From Dryocosmus kuriphilus (lineage: Eukaryota > Arthropoda > Insecta > Hymenoptera > Cynipidae): a stretch of DNA of 64,000 bases. The stretch is from positions 180,621,232 to 180,685,231 of the forward strand of contig CM076194.1 of NCBI GenBank assembly GCA_038277395.1, given 5' to 3'. Within the stretch, counting starts at the first letter, position 1. Each line of letters opens with the position of its first letter. The position numbers and the translations under genes were made by a program. The notes below the pieces were generated by a model that ran no database searches, was not told the origin of the DNA, and saw nothing but the letters and a program-made list of their open reading frames with translations. This document shows positions 1 to 11,975 of the stretch, piece after piece.

Positions 1-496
1 AAATTGTTGGATTTAAAAAGGTCTACAAATTTTGTTTCAACTATTTTTTGATAGAATGCACGGTTTTTGTTTTAATCGATAAAACGTTATTAAAAATCAA
101 GGTTTTCAAATTTCCCGCCAAACTATGCAAGATACGGAAAAATAATAATAAACAAAGTTGTTTGCCTCAAAAAGATCTACAAATTTGCTCTCTATTCATT
201 TTTTTGATCAGACGTGTAGTTTTTGAGTTATTCGTGAAATATATTATGAAATATAAAGAAAACCACTTTTCAGCGACTAATCGGATTGGATAGTTATTGA
301 AAAATCTGCCCGCTACTCAGGCGCATTCTCATCACGTTTCTCGCGCTCACCAATCAATGAAATTATATCTAGAACGTAAATTTCTTCATTTTTTACACAG
401 TTTGGCTGAAAAATGCAATTTTTGACATTCTCATCAGAGAGGGTATTAGATTTATGTAAAATTTGACTTTGGCGGATTTCATGAAATCTCCACGTT

Positions 497-735
497 TTGA
501 GACCCCCTGAGTCAGAAAAAAACGTTTTTTACGACCGTGTCTGTCTGTCGTCGTTCGTTGTCGTCGTTGTCGTCGTTGTCGTCGTTTTGTCGTCGTCGTG
601 TGTCGCGATAAAACTTTCGAAGGACCAATGGATTGGAGTGCGCTTGGTACACTTCTTTAGGGGTAAAAAAAAAGGACGAGTTCCTTAACCAGCGGTTTTT
701 GACCAACGGTTATGGTTTTATCCATCAAAAACGGT
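497..735 (+). repeat. Representative unit core: GTC-rich microsatellite and conserved flanks
   Basis: Each unit carries a phrase ending CGACCGTGTCTGTCTG followed by an irregular (GTCGTC/GTT)n tract and then CTTTCGAAGGACCAATCGG. Here the tract lies at about 541-600. The same tract occurs once per unit, for example near 3180, 7250, 10830, 19960, 28500 and 33210. Its length differs between copies: very short near 8990 and 9910, long near 19960. The flanks are far more conserved than the tract. On the minus strand the tract reads as poly D/N/R/Q/T depending on frame, which explains the low-complexity short open frames seen there. The dispersed copies at 44.6, 49.7 and 50.4 kb carry the same tract, so it belongs to the element and was not acquired by the array. 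Confidence 0.9.
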
Positions 736-1245
736 TTTCACAAAATCAAAAAATCCATTTTCCGGCTAAACTATGAGAGATACAAAAAAAATGTAAGTTA
801 AGTAAAATTGTTCACCTCAAAAAAATCTACAAATTTTGTTAAAAACCATTTTTTGATAAAATGAACGGTTTTTGTTTTAATCAAGAAAACGCTATTAAAA
901 ATTTAGAATCTCTGGTTTCCCGCCAAAATATTCAAGATAAAGAAAAATAGTAAAAAACAAGGTTTTTAAAAAAGATTTTTTGTTTAAACTATTTTTTGAT
1001 AAAATGCACGGTTTTTGTTGTAATCGATAAAACGTTATTAAAAATCAAGGTTCTCAAATTTCCCGCCAAACTTATGCAAGCTACGGAAAAATAATAATAA
1101 GGAAAGTTGTTTGCCTCAAAAAGATCTACAAATTTGCTCTCTATCATTTTTTTTGATCAGACGTGTAGTTTTTGAGTTATTCGTGAAATATATTATGAAA
1201 TATAAAGAAAACCACTTTTCAGCGACTAATCGGATTTGATAGTTA
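721..1245 (+). repeat. Representative set of internal subrepeats of about 140 bp
   Basis: Within one satellite unit the same module recurs with divergence. The core is 'CTACAAATTTTG', 'GATAAAATGNACGGTTTTTG', 'TTTTAATCNANAAAACG', 'CGCCAAACTATGCAAGA', then a run such as 'GAAAAATAATAATAAACAA'. Equivalent bases fall near 734, 868, 1010 and 1160, giving spacings of about 134-150 bp. The first module starts 'CCATCAAAAACGGTTTTCAC', the second has GAACGG, the third GCACGG, and the fourth has GATCAGACGTGTAG. The satellite is therefore a nested repeat: a 140-bp minisatellite inside a 0.94-kb satellite. The dispersed copies carry the same modules plus one or two further diverged ones. Confidence 0.88.
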
Positions 1246-4200
1246 TTGAAAAATCTGCCCGCTACTCAGGCGCATTCTCATCACGTTTCTCGCGCTCACC
1301 AATCAATGAAATTATATCTAGAACGTAAATTTCTTCATTTTTTACACAGTTTGGCTGAAAAATGCAATTTTTGACATTCTCATCAGAGAGGGTATTAGAT
1401 TTATGTAAAATTTGACTTTGGCGGATTTCATGAAATCTCCACGTTTTTTAGACCCCCTGAGTCAGAAAAAAAATTTTTTTTTACGACCGTGTCTGTCTGT
1501 TGTCTGTTGTCTCGTTGTCGTTTCGTCGTCGTTTTGTCGTCGTTGTCGTCGTCGTCGTCTGTGGTCGCGATAACTTTCGAAGGACCAATCGGATTGGAGT
1601 GCGCTTTGGTACACTTCTTTAAGGGCTAAAACGAAAGGACAGGTTTGTTAACCAGCGGTTTTTGACCAACGGTTATGGTTTTATCCATCAAAAACTGTTT
1701 TCACAAAATAAAAAAATCCATTTTCCGGCTAAACTATGAGAGATACAAAAAAAATGTAAGCAACTAAAATTGTTAATCCCAAAAGAATCTACAAATTTTG
1801 TTTAAAACCGTTTTTTGATAAAATGAACGGTTTTTGTTTTAATCAAGAAAACGCTATTAAAAATCAAGGTTTTCAAATTTTCCACCAAACTATGCAAGAT
1901 ACGGAAAAATAATAATAAACAAAGTTGTTTGCCTCAAAAAGATCTACAAATTTGCTCTCTAAATTTTTTTGATCAGACGTGTAGTTTTTGAGTTATTCGT
2001 GAAGTAAATTATGAAATATACAGAAAACCACTTTTCAGCGACTAATCGGATTGGATAGTTATTGAAAAATCTGCCCGCTACTCAGGCGCATTCTCATCAC
2101 GTTTCTCGCGCTCACCAATCAATGAAATTATATCTAGAACGTAAATTTTTCATTTTTTGTCTCCATTTTTTACAGACTGTTTTATTGGCTGAAAAATGCC
2201 AAAAAATTTTTTTTACATTTTTTGTCTTTTGTCATCAGTCGTCGTTTTCTGTGGTCAGAAGGGTAGGTATTAGATTTATTTAAAATTTGACTTTGGCAGG
2301 ATTTCATGAAAGCTCCAAGTTTTTAGAACCCGCGAGTCAGAAAAAATGTTTTTTACGACCGTGTCTGTTGTTGTCGTCGTTTTCGTGTCGTCGTTTTCGT
2401 CGTCGTCGTCTGTTGTCGCAAAAACTTTTCGAAGGACCAATCGGATTGGAGTGCGCTTTGGTACACTTCTTTAGGGGTAAAAAGAAAGGACGAGTTCCTT
2501 AACCAGCGGTTTTTGACCAACGGTTATGGTTTTTATCCATCAAAAACGGTTTTCACAAAATTTAAAAATCCATTTTCCGGCTAAACTATGAGAGATACAA
2601 AAAAAATGTAAGCGACTAAAATTGTTAATCCCAAAAAAGAATCTACAAATTTTGTTTAAAACCGTTTTTTGATAAAATGAACGGTTTTTGTTTTAATCAA
2701 GAAAACGCTATTAAAAATCAAGGTTTTCAAATTTTCCACCAAACTATGCAAGATACGGAAAAATAATAATAAAGAAAGTTGTTTGCCTCAAAAAGATCTA
2801 CAAATTTGCTCTCTATCATTTTTTTGATCAGACGTGTAGTTTTTGAGTTATTCGTGAAAAATATTATGAATATAAGAAAACCACTTTTCAGCGACTAATC
2901 GGATTGGATAGTTATTCAAAAATCTGCCCGCTACTCAGGCGCATTCTCATCACGTTTCTCACGCTCACCAATCAATGAAATTATATCTAGAACGTAAATT
3001 TCTTCATCATTTTTACACAGTTTGGCTGAAAAATGCAAGTTTTTTGACATTCTCATCAGAGAAGGTATTAGATTTATGTAAAATTTGACTTTCGCGGATT
3101 TCATGAAATCTCCACGTTTTGAGACCCCCTGAGTCAGAAAAAACGATTTTTTTACGACCGTGTCTGTCTGTCTGTTGTCGTCGTTCGTCGTCGTCGTTGT
3201 CGTCGTTGTTGTCGTCGTTGTCGTCGTCGCCGCCTGTGGTCATGATAACTTTCGAAGGACTAATGGGATTGGAGTGCGCCTTGGTACACTTCTTTAAGGG
3301 CTAAAAGGAAAGGACAGGTTTGTTAACCAGCGGTTTTTGACCAACGGTTATGGTTTTATCCATCAAAAACTGTTTTCACAAAATAAAAAAATCCATTTTC
3401 CGGCTAAACTATGAGAGATACAAAAAAAATGTAAGCAACTAAAATTGTTAATCCCAAAAGAATCTACAAATTTTGTTAAAACCGTTTTTTGACAAAATGA
3501 ACGGTTTTTGTTTTAATCAAGAAAACGCTATTAAAAATCAAGGTTTTCAAATTTTCCACCAAACTATGCAAGATACGGAAAAATAATAATAAACAAAGTT
3601 GTTTGCCTCAAAAAGATCTACAAATTTGCTCTCTATCATTTTTTTGATCAGACGTGTAGTTTTTGAGTTATTCGTGAAATATATTATGAAATATAGAGAA
3701 AACCACTTTTCAGCGACTAATCGGATTGGATAGTTATTGAAAAATCTGCCCGCTACTCAGGCGCATTCTCATCACGTTTCTCGCGCTCACCAATCAATGA
3801 AATTATATCTAGAACGTAAATTTCTTCATTTTTTACACAGTTTGGATGAAAAATGCAATTTTTGACATTCTCATCAGAGAGGGTATTAGATTTATGTAAA
3901 ATTTGACTTTGGCGGATTTCATGAAATCTCCAAGTTTTTAGACCCCCTGAGTCAGAAAAAATGTTTTTTACGACCGTGTCTGTCTGTTGTCGTCGTTGTT
4001 GTCGTCGTTGTCGTCGTCGTCGTCGTCGTGTCGTCGCGATAAAAAACTTTCGAAGGACCAATCGGATTGGAGTGCGCTTCGGTACACTTCTTTAGGGGTA
4101 AAAAAAAGGACGAGTTCGTTAACCAGCGGTTTTTGACCAACGTTTATGGTTTTATCCATCAAAAACGGTTTTCACAAAATCAAAAAATCCATTTTCCGGC

Positions 4201-5506
4201 TAAACTATGAGAGATACAAAAAAAATGTAAGCGAAGTAAAATTGTTAATCCCAAAAAATCTACAAATTTTGTTAAAACCGTTTTTTGATAAAATGAACGG
4301 TTTTTGTTTTAATCAAGAAAACGCTATTAAAATTTAAAATCTCTGGTTTCCCGCCAAAATATTCAAGACAAAGAAAAATAGTGGGGAACAAAATTGTTAA
4401 ATTTAAAAAGATCTACAAATTTTGTAAAAACTATTTTTGATAAAATTCACGGTTTTTTTTTTAATCGATAAAACGTTATTAAAAATCAAGGTTTTCAAAT
4501 TTTTCGCCAAACTATGCAAGATACGGAAAAATAATAATAAACAAAGTTGTTCGCCTCAAAAAGATCTACAAATTTGCTCTCTACCATTTTTTTGATCAGA
4601 CGTGTAGTTTTTGAGTTATTCGTGAAATATATTATGAAATATAAAGAAAACCACTTTTCAGCGACTAATCGGATTTGATAGTTATTGAAAAATCTGCCCG
4701 CTACTCAGGCGCATTCTCATCACGTTTCTCGCGCTCACCAATCAATGAAATTATATCTAGAACGTAAATTTCTTCATTTTTTACACAGTTTGGCTGAAAA
4801 ATGCAATTTTTGACATTCTCATCAGAGAGGGTATTAGATTTATGTAAAATTTGACTTTGGCGGATTTCATGAAATCTCCAAGTTTTAGACCCCCTGAGTC
4901 AGAAAAAACGTTTTTTACGACCGTGTCTGTCTGTCTGTTGTCGTCGTTGTCGTTTGTCGTCGTTGTTGTCGTCGTTGTGGTCGTCGCGATAAATGTGGTC
5001 ATGATAACTTTCGAAGGACCAATCGGATTGGAGTGCGCTTTGGTACACTTCTTTAGGGGTAAAAAGGAAAGGACGAGTTCCTTAACCAGCGGTTTTTGAC
5101 CAACGGTTATGGTTTTATCCATCAAAAACGTTTTCACAAAATCAAAAAATCCATTTTCCGGTTAAACTATGAGAGATACAAAAAAAATGTAAGCAACTAA
5201 AGTTGTTCACCTCAAAAAAATCTACAAATTTTGTTTAAAACCGTTTTTTTGACAAAATGAACGGTTTTTGTTTTAATCAAGAAAACGCTATTAAAAATCA
5301 AGGTTTTCAAATTTTCCACCAAAACTATGCAAGATACGGAAAAATAATAATAAACAAAGTTGTTTGCCTCAAAAAGATCTACAAATTTGCTCTCTATCAT
5401 TTTTTTGATCAGACGTGTAGTTTTTGAGTTATTCGTGAAGTAAATTATGAAATATACAGAAAACCACTTTTCAGCGACTAATCGGATTGGATAGTTATTG
5501 AAAAAT

Positions 5507-7001
5507 CTGCCCGCTACTCAGGCGCATTCTCATCACGTTTCTCGCGCTCACCAATCAATGAAATTATATCTAGAACGTAAATTTCTCCATCTTTTACACA
5601 GTTTGGCTGAAAAATGCAATTTTTGACATTCTCATCAGAGAGGGTAGGTATTAGATTTATTTAAAATTTGACTTTGGCGGATTTCATGAAAGCTCCAAGT
5701 TTTTAGAACCCGCGAGTCAGAAAAAATGTTTTTTACGACCGTGTCTGTCTGTTGTCGTCGTTTTGTCGTCGTCGTTTTCGTCGTCGTCGTCGTCGTCGCC
5801 GCACTGGTTGTCGCAAAAACTTTCGAAGGACCAATCGGATTGGAGTGCGCTTTGGTACACTTCTTTAGGGGTAAAAAGAAAGGACGAGTTCCTTAACCAG
5901 CGGTTTTTGACCAACGGTTATGGTTTTATCCATTAAAAACGGTTTTCACAAAATCAAAAAATCCATTTTCCGATTAAACTATGAGAGATACAAAAAAAAA
6001 TGTAATTAAAAAGTTGCTCACCTCAAAAAATCTACAAATTTTGTTTTAACCATTTTTCGATAAAATGAACGGTTTTTGTTTTAATCAAAAAAACGCTATT
6101 AAAATTTAGAATCTCTGGTTTCCCGCCAAAATATTCAAGATAAAGAAAAATAGTAAAGAACAAAGTTGTTAAATTTAAAAGGATCTACAAATTTTGTTCA
6201 AACTATTTTTGATGAAATGAACGGTTTTTCTTTTAGTCAAGAAAACGCTATTAAAATTTTATTGAATCTCTGGTTTCCACGCCAAAATATTCAAGATATA
6301 GAAAAATAGTGGATAACAAAATTGTTGGATTTAAAAAGATCTACAAATTTTGTGTCAAATATTTTTTGATAGAATGCACGGTTTTTGTTTTAATCGATAA
6401 AAACGTTATTAAAAATCAAGGTTTTTGAATTTTCTGCCAAACCATGCAAGATAGGGAAAAATAATGATAAACAAAGTTGTTTGCCTCAAAAAGATCTACA
6501 AATTTGCTCTCTTTCATTTTTTTGTTCAGACGTGTAGTTTTTGAAAAATTCGTGAAATATTTTAAAGGATCTACAAATTTTGTTCAAAACTATTTTTTGA
6601 TGAAATGAACGGTTTTTGTTTTAATCAAGAAAACGCTATTAAAATTTAGAATCTCTGGTTTCCCGCCAAAATATTCAAGATAAAGAAAAATAGTAAAAAA
6701 CAAAGTTGTTGAATTTAAAAAGATCTACAAATTTTGTTTAAACTATTTTTGATAAAATGCACGGTTTTTGTTTTAATCGATAAAACGTTATTAAAAATCA
6801 AGGTTTTCAAATTTCCCGCCAAATTATGCAAGCACGGAAAAATAATAATAAACAAAGTTGTTTGCCTCAAAAACATCTACAAATTTGCTCTCTATCATTT
6901 TTTTGATCAGACGTGTAGTTTTTGAGTTCTTCGTGAAATATATTATGGAATATAGAGAAAACCACTTTTCAGCGACGAATCGGATTTGATAGTTATTGAA
7001 A
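5507..7001 (+). repeat. Over-long satellite unit (about 1.49 kb) with extra subrepeats
   Basis: The distance between successive anchors here is about 1494 bp instead of about 943 or 815. The extra length is occupied by additional copies of the 140-bp module around 6060-6900: the GAACGG type recurs near 6070, 6220 and 6605, and the GCACGG type near 6377 and 6760. One module at about 6560 is joined directly to a truncated fourth module ('GTGAAATATTTTAAAGGATC'), which looks like an unequal-exchange junction. There is only one GTC microsatellite at each end, so this is subrepeat amplification inside one unit and not a missed boundary. Confidence 0.85.
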
Positions 7002-10000
7002 AATCTGCCCGCTACTCAGGCGCATTCTCATCACGTTTCTCGCGCTCACCAATCAATGAAATTATATCTAGAACGCAAATTTCTTCATCTTTTACACAGT
7101 TTGGCTGAAAAATGCAATTTTTGACATTCTCATCAGAGAGGGTATTAGATTTATGTAAAATTTGACTTTGGCGGATTTCATGAAATCTCCACGTTTTTAG
7201 AACCCCGAGTCAGAAAAAACGTTTTTTTACGACCGTGTCTGTCTGTTGTCGTCGTTGTTGTCGTCGTTGTCGTCGTCGTCGTCTGTGGTCGCGATAACTT
7301 TCGAAAGACCAATCGGATTGGATTGCGCTTTGGTACACTTCTTTAGGGGCCTGTGGACGAGTTCGTTATAACTTTTGACCAACGGACTAATGGTTTTATT
7401 CAAAAACGGTTTTCACAAAATGCCATTTTCCGGCTAAACTATGAGAGATACAAAAAAAAAAATGCAAGCGACTAAAATTGTTAAAAAAGAAAGGACAAAT
7501 TTTGTTAAAACCGTTTTTTGACAAAATGAACGGTTTTGGTTTTAATCAAAAAACGCTATTAAAAATTAAAAAAATCTCTTTTCCCGCCAAAATATGAAGA
7601 CAAAAAAAATAGTGGAAACAAAATTGTTAATCATTTAAAAATATCTACAAATTTTGTAAAAACTATTTTTGATAAAATGACGGTTTTTGATTTTTAATCG
7701 ATAAAACGTTATTAAAAATCAAGGTTTTCAAATTTTCCACCAAACTATGCAAGATACGGAAAAATAATAATAAACAAAGTTGTTTGCCTCAAAAAGGTCT
7801 ACAAATTTGCTCTCTATCATTTTTTTGATCAGACGTGTAGTTTTTTGAGTTATTCGTGAAGTAAATTATGAAATATACAGAAAACCACTTTTCAGCGACT
7901 AATCGGATTGGATAGTTATTGAAAAATCTGCCCGCTACTCAGGCGCATTCTCATCACGTTTCTCGCGCTCACCAATCAATGAAATTATATCTAGAACGTA
8001 AATTTCTCCATCTTTTACACAGTTTGGCTGAAAAATGCAATTTTTGACATTCTCATCAGAGAGGGTAGGTATTAGATTTATTTAAAATTTGACTTTGGCG
8101 GATTTCATGAAAGCTCCAAGTTTTTAGAACCCGCGAGTCAGAAAAAATGTTTTTTACGACCGTGTCTGTCTGTTGTCGTCGTTTTGTCGTCGTTGTCGTC
8201 GTTTTGTCGTCGTTGTCGTCGTCGTCGTCTGTTGTCGCAAAAACTTTCGAAGGACCAATCGGATTGGAGTGCGCTTTGGGTACACTTCTTTAGGGGTAAA
8301 AAGAAAGGACGAGTTCCTTAACCAGCGGTTTTTGACCAACGGTTATGGTTTTATCCATTAAAAACGGTTTTCACAAAATCAAAAAATCCATTTTCCGATT
8401 AAACTATGAGAGATACAAAAAAAATGTAATTAAGTAAAGTTGTTCACCTCAAAAAATCTACAAATTTTGTTTTAACCATTTTTCGATAAAATGAACGGTT
8501 TTTGTTTTAATCAAGAAAACGCTATTAAAAATCAAGGTTTTCAAATTTTCCACCAAACTATGCAAGATACGGAAAAATAATAATAAACAAAGTTGTTTGC
8601 CTCAAAAAGATCTACAAATTTGCTCTCTTTCATTTTTTTGTTCAGACGTGTAGTTTTTGAGTTATTCGTGAAATATATTATGAAATATAAAGAAAACCAC
8701 TTTTCAACGACTAATCGGATTGGATAGTATTGAAAAATCTGCTTGCTACTCAGGCGCATTCTCATCACGTTTCTCGCGCTCACCAATCAATGAAATTATA
8801 TCTAGAACGTAAATTTCTTCATTTTTTACACAGTTTGGCTGAAAAATGCAATTCTTGACATTCTCATCAGAGAGGGTATTAGATTTATGTAAAATTTGAC
8901 TTTGCCGGATTTCATGAAATCTCCAAGTTCCTAGAACCCGTGAGTCAGAAAAAATGTTTTTTACGACCGTGTCTGTCTGTTGCCGTCGTTTTGTCGTCGT
9001 TGTCGCGATAAATTTCGAAGGACCAATCGGATTGGAGTGCGCATTGGTACACCTCTTTAGGGGTAAAAAGGAAGGACGAGTTCCTTAACCAGCGGTTTTT
9101 GACCAACGGCTATGGTTTTATCCATTAAAAACGGTCTTCACAAAATCAAAAAATCCATTTTCCGGTTAAACTATGAGAGATACAAAAAAAATGTAATTAA
9201 GTAAAGTTGTTCACCTCAAAAAAATCTACAAATTTTGTTATAACCATTTTTTGATAAAATGAACGGTTTTTGTTTTAATCAAGAAAACGCTATTAAAATT
9301 TAGAATCTCTGGTTTCCCGCCAAAATATTCAAGATAAAGAAAAATAGTAAAAAGCAAGGTTGTTGAATTTAAAAAGATCTACAAATTTTGTTTAAACTAT
9401 TTTTTGATAAAATGCACGGTTTTTGTTGTAATCGATAAAACGTTATTAAAAATCAAGGTTTTCAAATTTCCCGCCAAACTATGCAAGATACGGAAAAATA
9501 ATAACAAACAAAGTTGTTCACCTCAAAAAGATCTACAAATCTGCTCTCTATCATTTTTTTTTGATCAGACGTGTAGTTTTTGAGTTATTCGTGAAATATG
9601 TTATGAAATATACAGAAAACCACTTTTCAGCGACTAATCGGATTGGATAGTTATTGAAAAATCTGCCCGCTACTCAGGCGCATTCTCATCACGTTTCTCG
9701 CGCTCACCAATCAATGAAATTATATCTAGAACGTAAATTTCTCCATCTTTTACACAGTTTGGCTGAAAAATGCAATTTTTGACATTCTCATCAGAGAGGG
9801 TATTAGATTTATGTAAAATTTGACTTTGCCGGATTTCATGAAATCTCCAAGTTCCTAGAACCCGTGAGTCAGAAAAAATGTTTTTTACGACCGTGTCTGT
9901 CTGTTGCCGTCGTTTTGTCGTCGTTGTCGCGATAAATTTCGAAGGACCAATCGGATTGGAGTGCGCTTTGGTACACTTCTTTAGGGGTAAAAAGGAAGGA

Positions 10001-11975
10001 CGAGTTCCTTAACCAGCGGTTTTTGACCAACGGCTATGGTTTTATCCATTAAAAACGGTCTTCACAAAATCAAAAAATCCATTTTCCGGTTAAACTATGA
10101 GAGATACAAAAAAAATATAATTAAGTAAAGTTGTTCACCTCAAAAAAATCTACAAATTTTGTTATAAACATTTTTTGATAAAATGAACGGTTTTTGTTTT
10201 AATCAAGAAAACGCTATTAAAATTTAGAATCTCTGGTTTCCCGCCAAAATATTCAAGATTAAGAAAAATAGTGGAGAACAAAGTTGTTAAACTAAAAAGA
10301 TCTACAAATTTTGTCTAAACCATTTTTTGATAAAATGCACGGTTTTTGTTTTAATCGATAAAACGTTATTAAAAATCAATGTTTTCAAATTTCCCGCCAA
10401 ACTATGCAAGATACGGAAAAATAATAACAAACAAAGTTGTTCACCTCAAAAAGATCTACAAATCTGCTCTCTATCATTTTTTTGATCAGACGTGTAGTTT
10501 TTGAGTTATTCGTGAAATATATTATGAAATATACAGAAAACCACTTTTCAGCGACTAATCGGATTGGATAGTTATTGAAAAATCTGCCCGCTACTCAGGC
10601 GCATTCTCATCACGTTTCTCGCGCTCACCAATCAATGAAATTATATCTAGAACGTAAATTTCTCCATCTTTTACACAGTTTGGCTGAAAAATGCAATTTT
10701 TGACATTCTCATCAGAGAGGGTATTAGATTTATGTAAAATTTGACTTTGGCGGATTTCATGAAATCTCCAAGTTCCTAGAACCCGTGAGTCAGAAAAAAT
10801 GTTTTTTACGACCGTGTCTGTCTGTTGTCGTCGTTGTTGTCGTCGTTGTCGTCGTCGTCGTCTGTGGTCGCGATAACTTTCGAAAGACCAATCGGATTGG
10901 ATTGCGCTTTGGTACACTTCTTTAGGGGTAAAAAGAAAGGACGAGTTCGTTAGCCAGCGGTTTTTGACCAACGGTTATGGTTTTATCCATCAAAAACGGT
11001 TTTCACAAAATGAAAAAATCCATTTTCCGGCTAAACTATGAGAGATACAAAAAAAATGCAAGCGACTAAAATTGTTAACCCCAAAAGAATCTACAAATTT
11101 TGTCTAAAAAAAAATCCATTTTTTGATAAAATGCACGGTTTTTGTTTTAATCGATCGATAAAACGTTATTAAAAATCAAGGTTTTCAAATTTTTCGCCAA
11201 CCTATGCAAGACACGGAAGAATAATAATAAACAAAGTTGTTCGCCTCAAAAAGATCTACAAATTTGCTCTCTACCATTTTTTTGATCCGACGCGTAGTTT
11301 TTGAGTTCTTCGAAAAATATATTATGAAATATAAAGAAAACCACTTTTCAGCGACTAACGGATTTGATAGTTATTCCAAAATCTGCCCGCTACTCAGGCG
11401 TATTCTCACCACGTTTTTCACGCTCACCAATCAATGAAATTATATCTAGAACGTAAATTTCTTCATTTTTTACACCGTTTGGCTGAAAAATGCAATTTTT
11501 ACATTCTCATCAGAGGGTAGGTATTAGATTTATGTAAAATTTGACTTTCGCGGATTTCATGAAATCTCCACGTTTTTAGAGACCCCCTGAGTCAGAAAAA
11601 ACGATTTTTACGACCGTGTCTGTCTGTTGTCGTTGTTGTTGTCGTCGTTGTCGTCGTCGTAGTCTGTTGTCGCGATAACTTTCGAAGGACCAATCGGATT
11701 GGAGTGCGCCTTGGTACACTTCTTTAAGGGCTAAAAAAGAAAAGGACAAGTTTGTTAACCAGCGGTTTTTGACCAACGGTTATGGTTTTATGCATCAAAA
11801 ACTGTTTTCACAAAATCAAAAAATCCATTTTCCGGCTAAACTATGAGAGATATAGAAAAAAATCTAAGCAAGTAAAATTGTTCACCTCAAAAGAGTCTAC
11901 AAATTTTGTGCAAGCCGTTTTTTGATAAAATCAACGGTTTTTGTTTTAATCAAGAAAACGCTATTAAAATTTAAA

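Noticed and set aside
497..688. Plus-strand valine/serine/leucine-rich frames over the GTC tract as membrane peptides
   Set aside because: Pure consequence of translating (GTCGTC)n; no consistent start, frame or length between units.
10591..10971. Minus-strand open frame of up to 126 codons repeated in satellite units (also at 28,256-28,636 and 32,969-33,349) as a possible protein family
   Set aside because: Its middle is the GTC microsatellite, giving poly-R/Q or T or D/N by frame, and other units break the frame at different places. Identical copies are recent duplicates, so conservation is explained by duplication.
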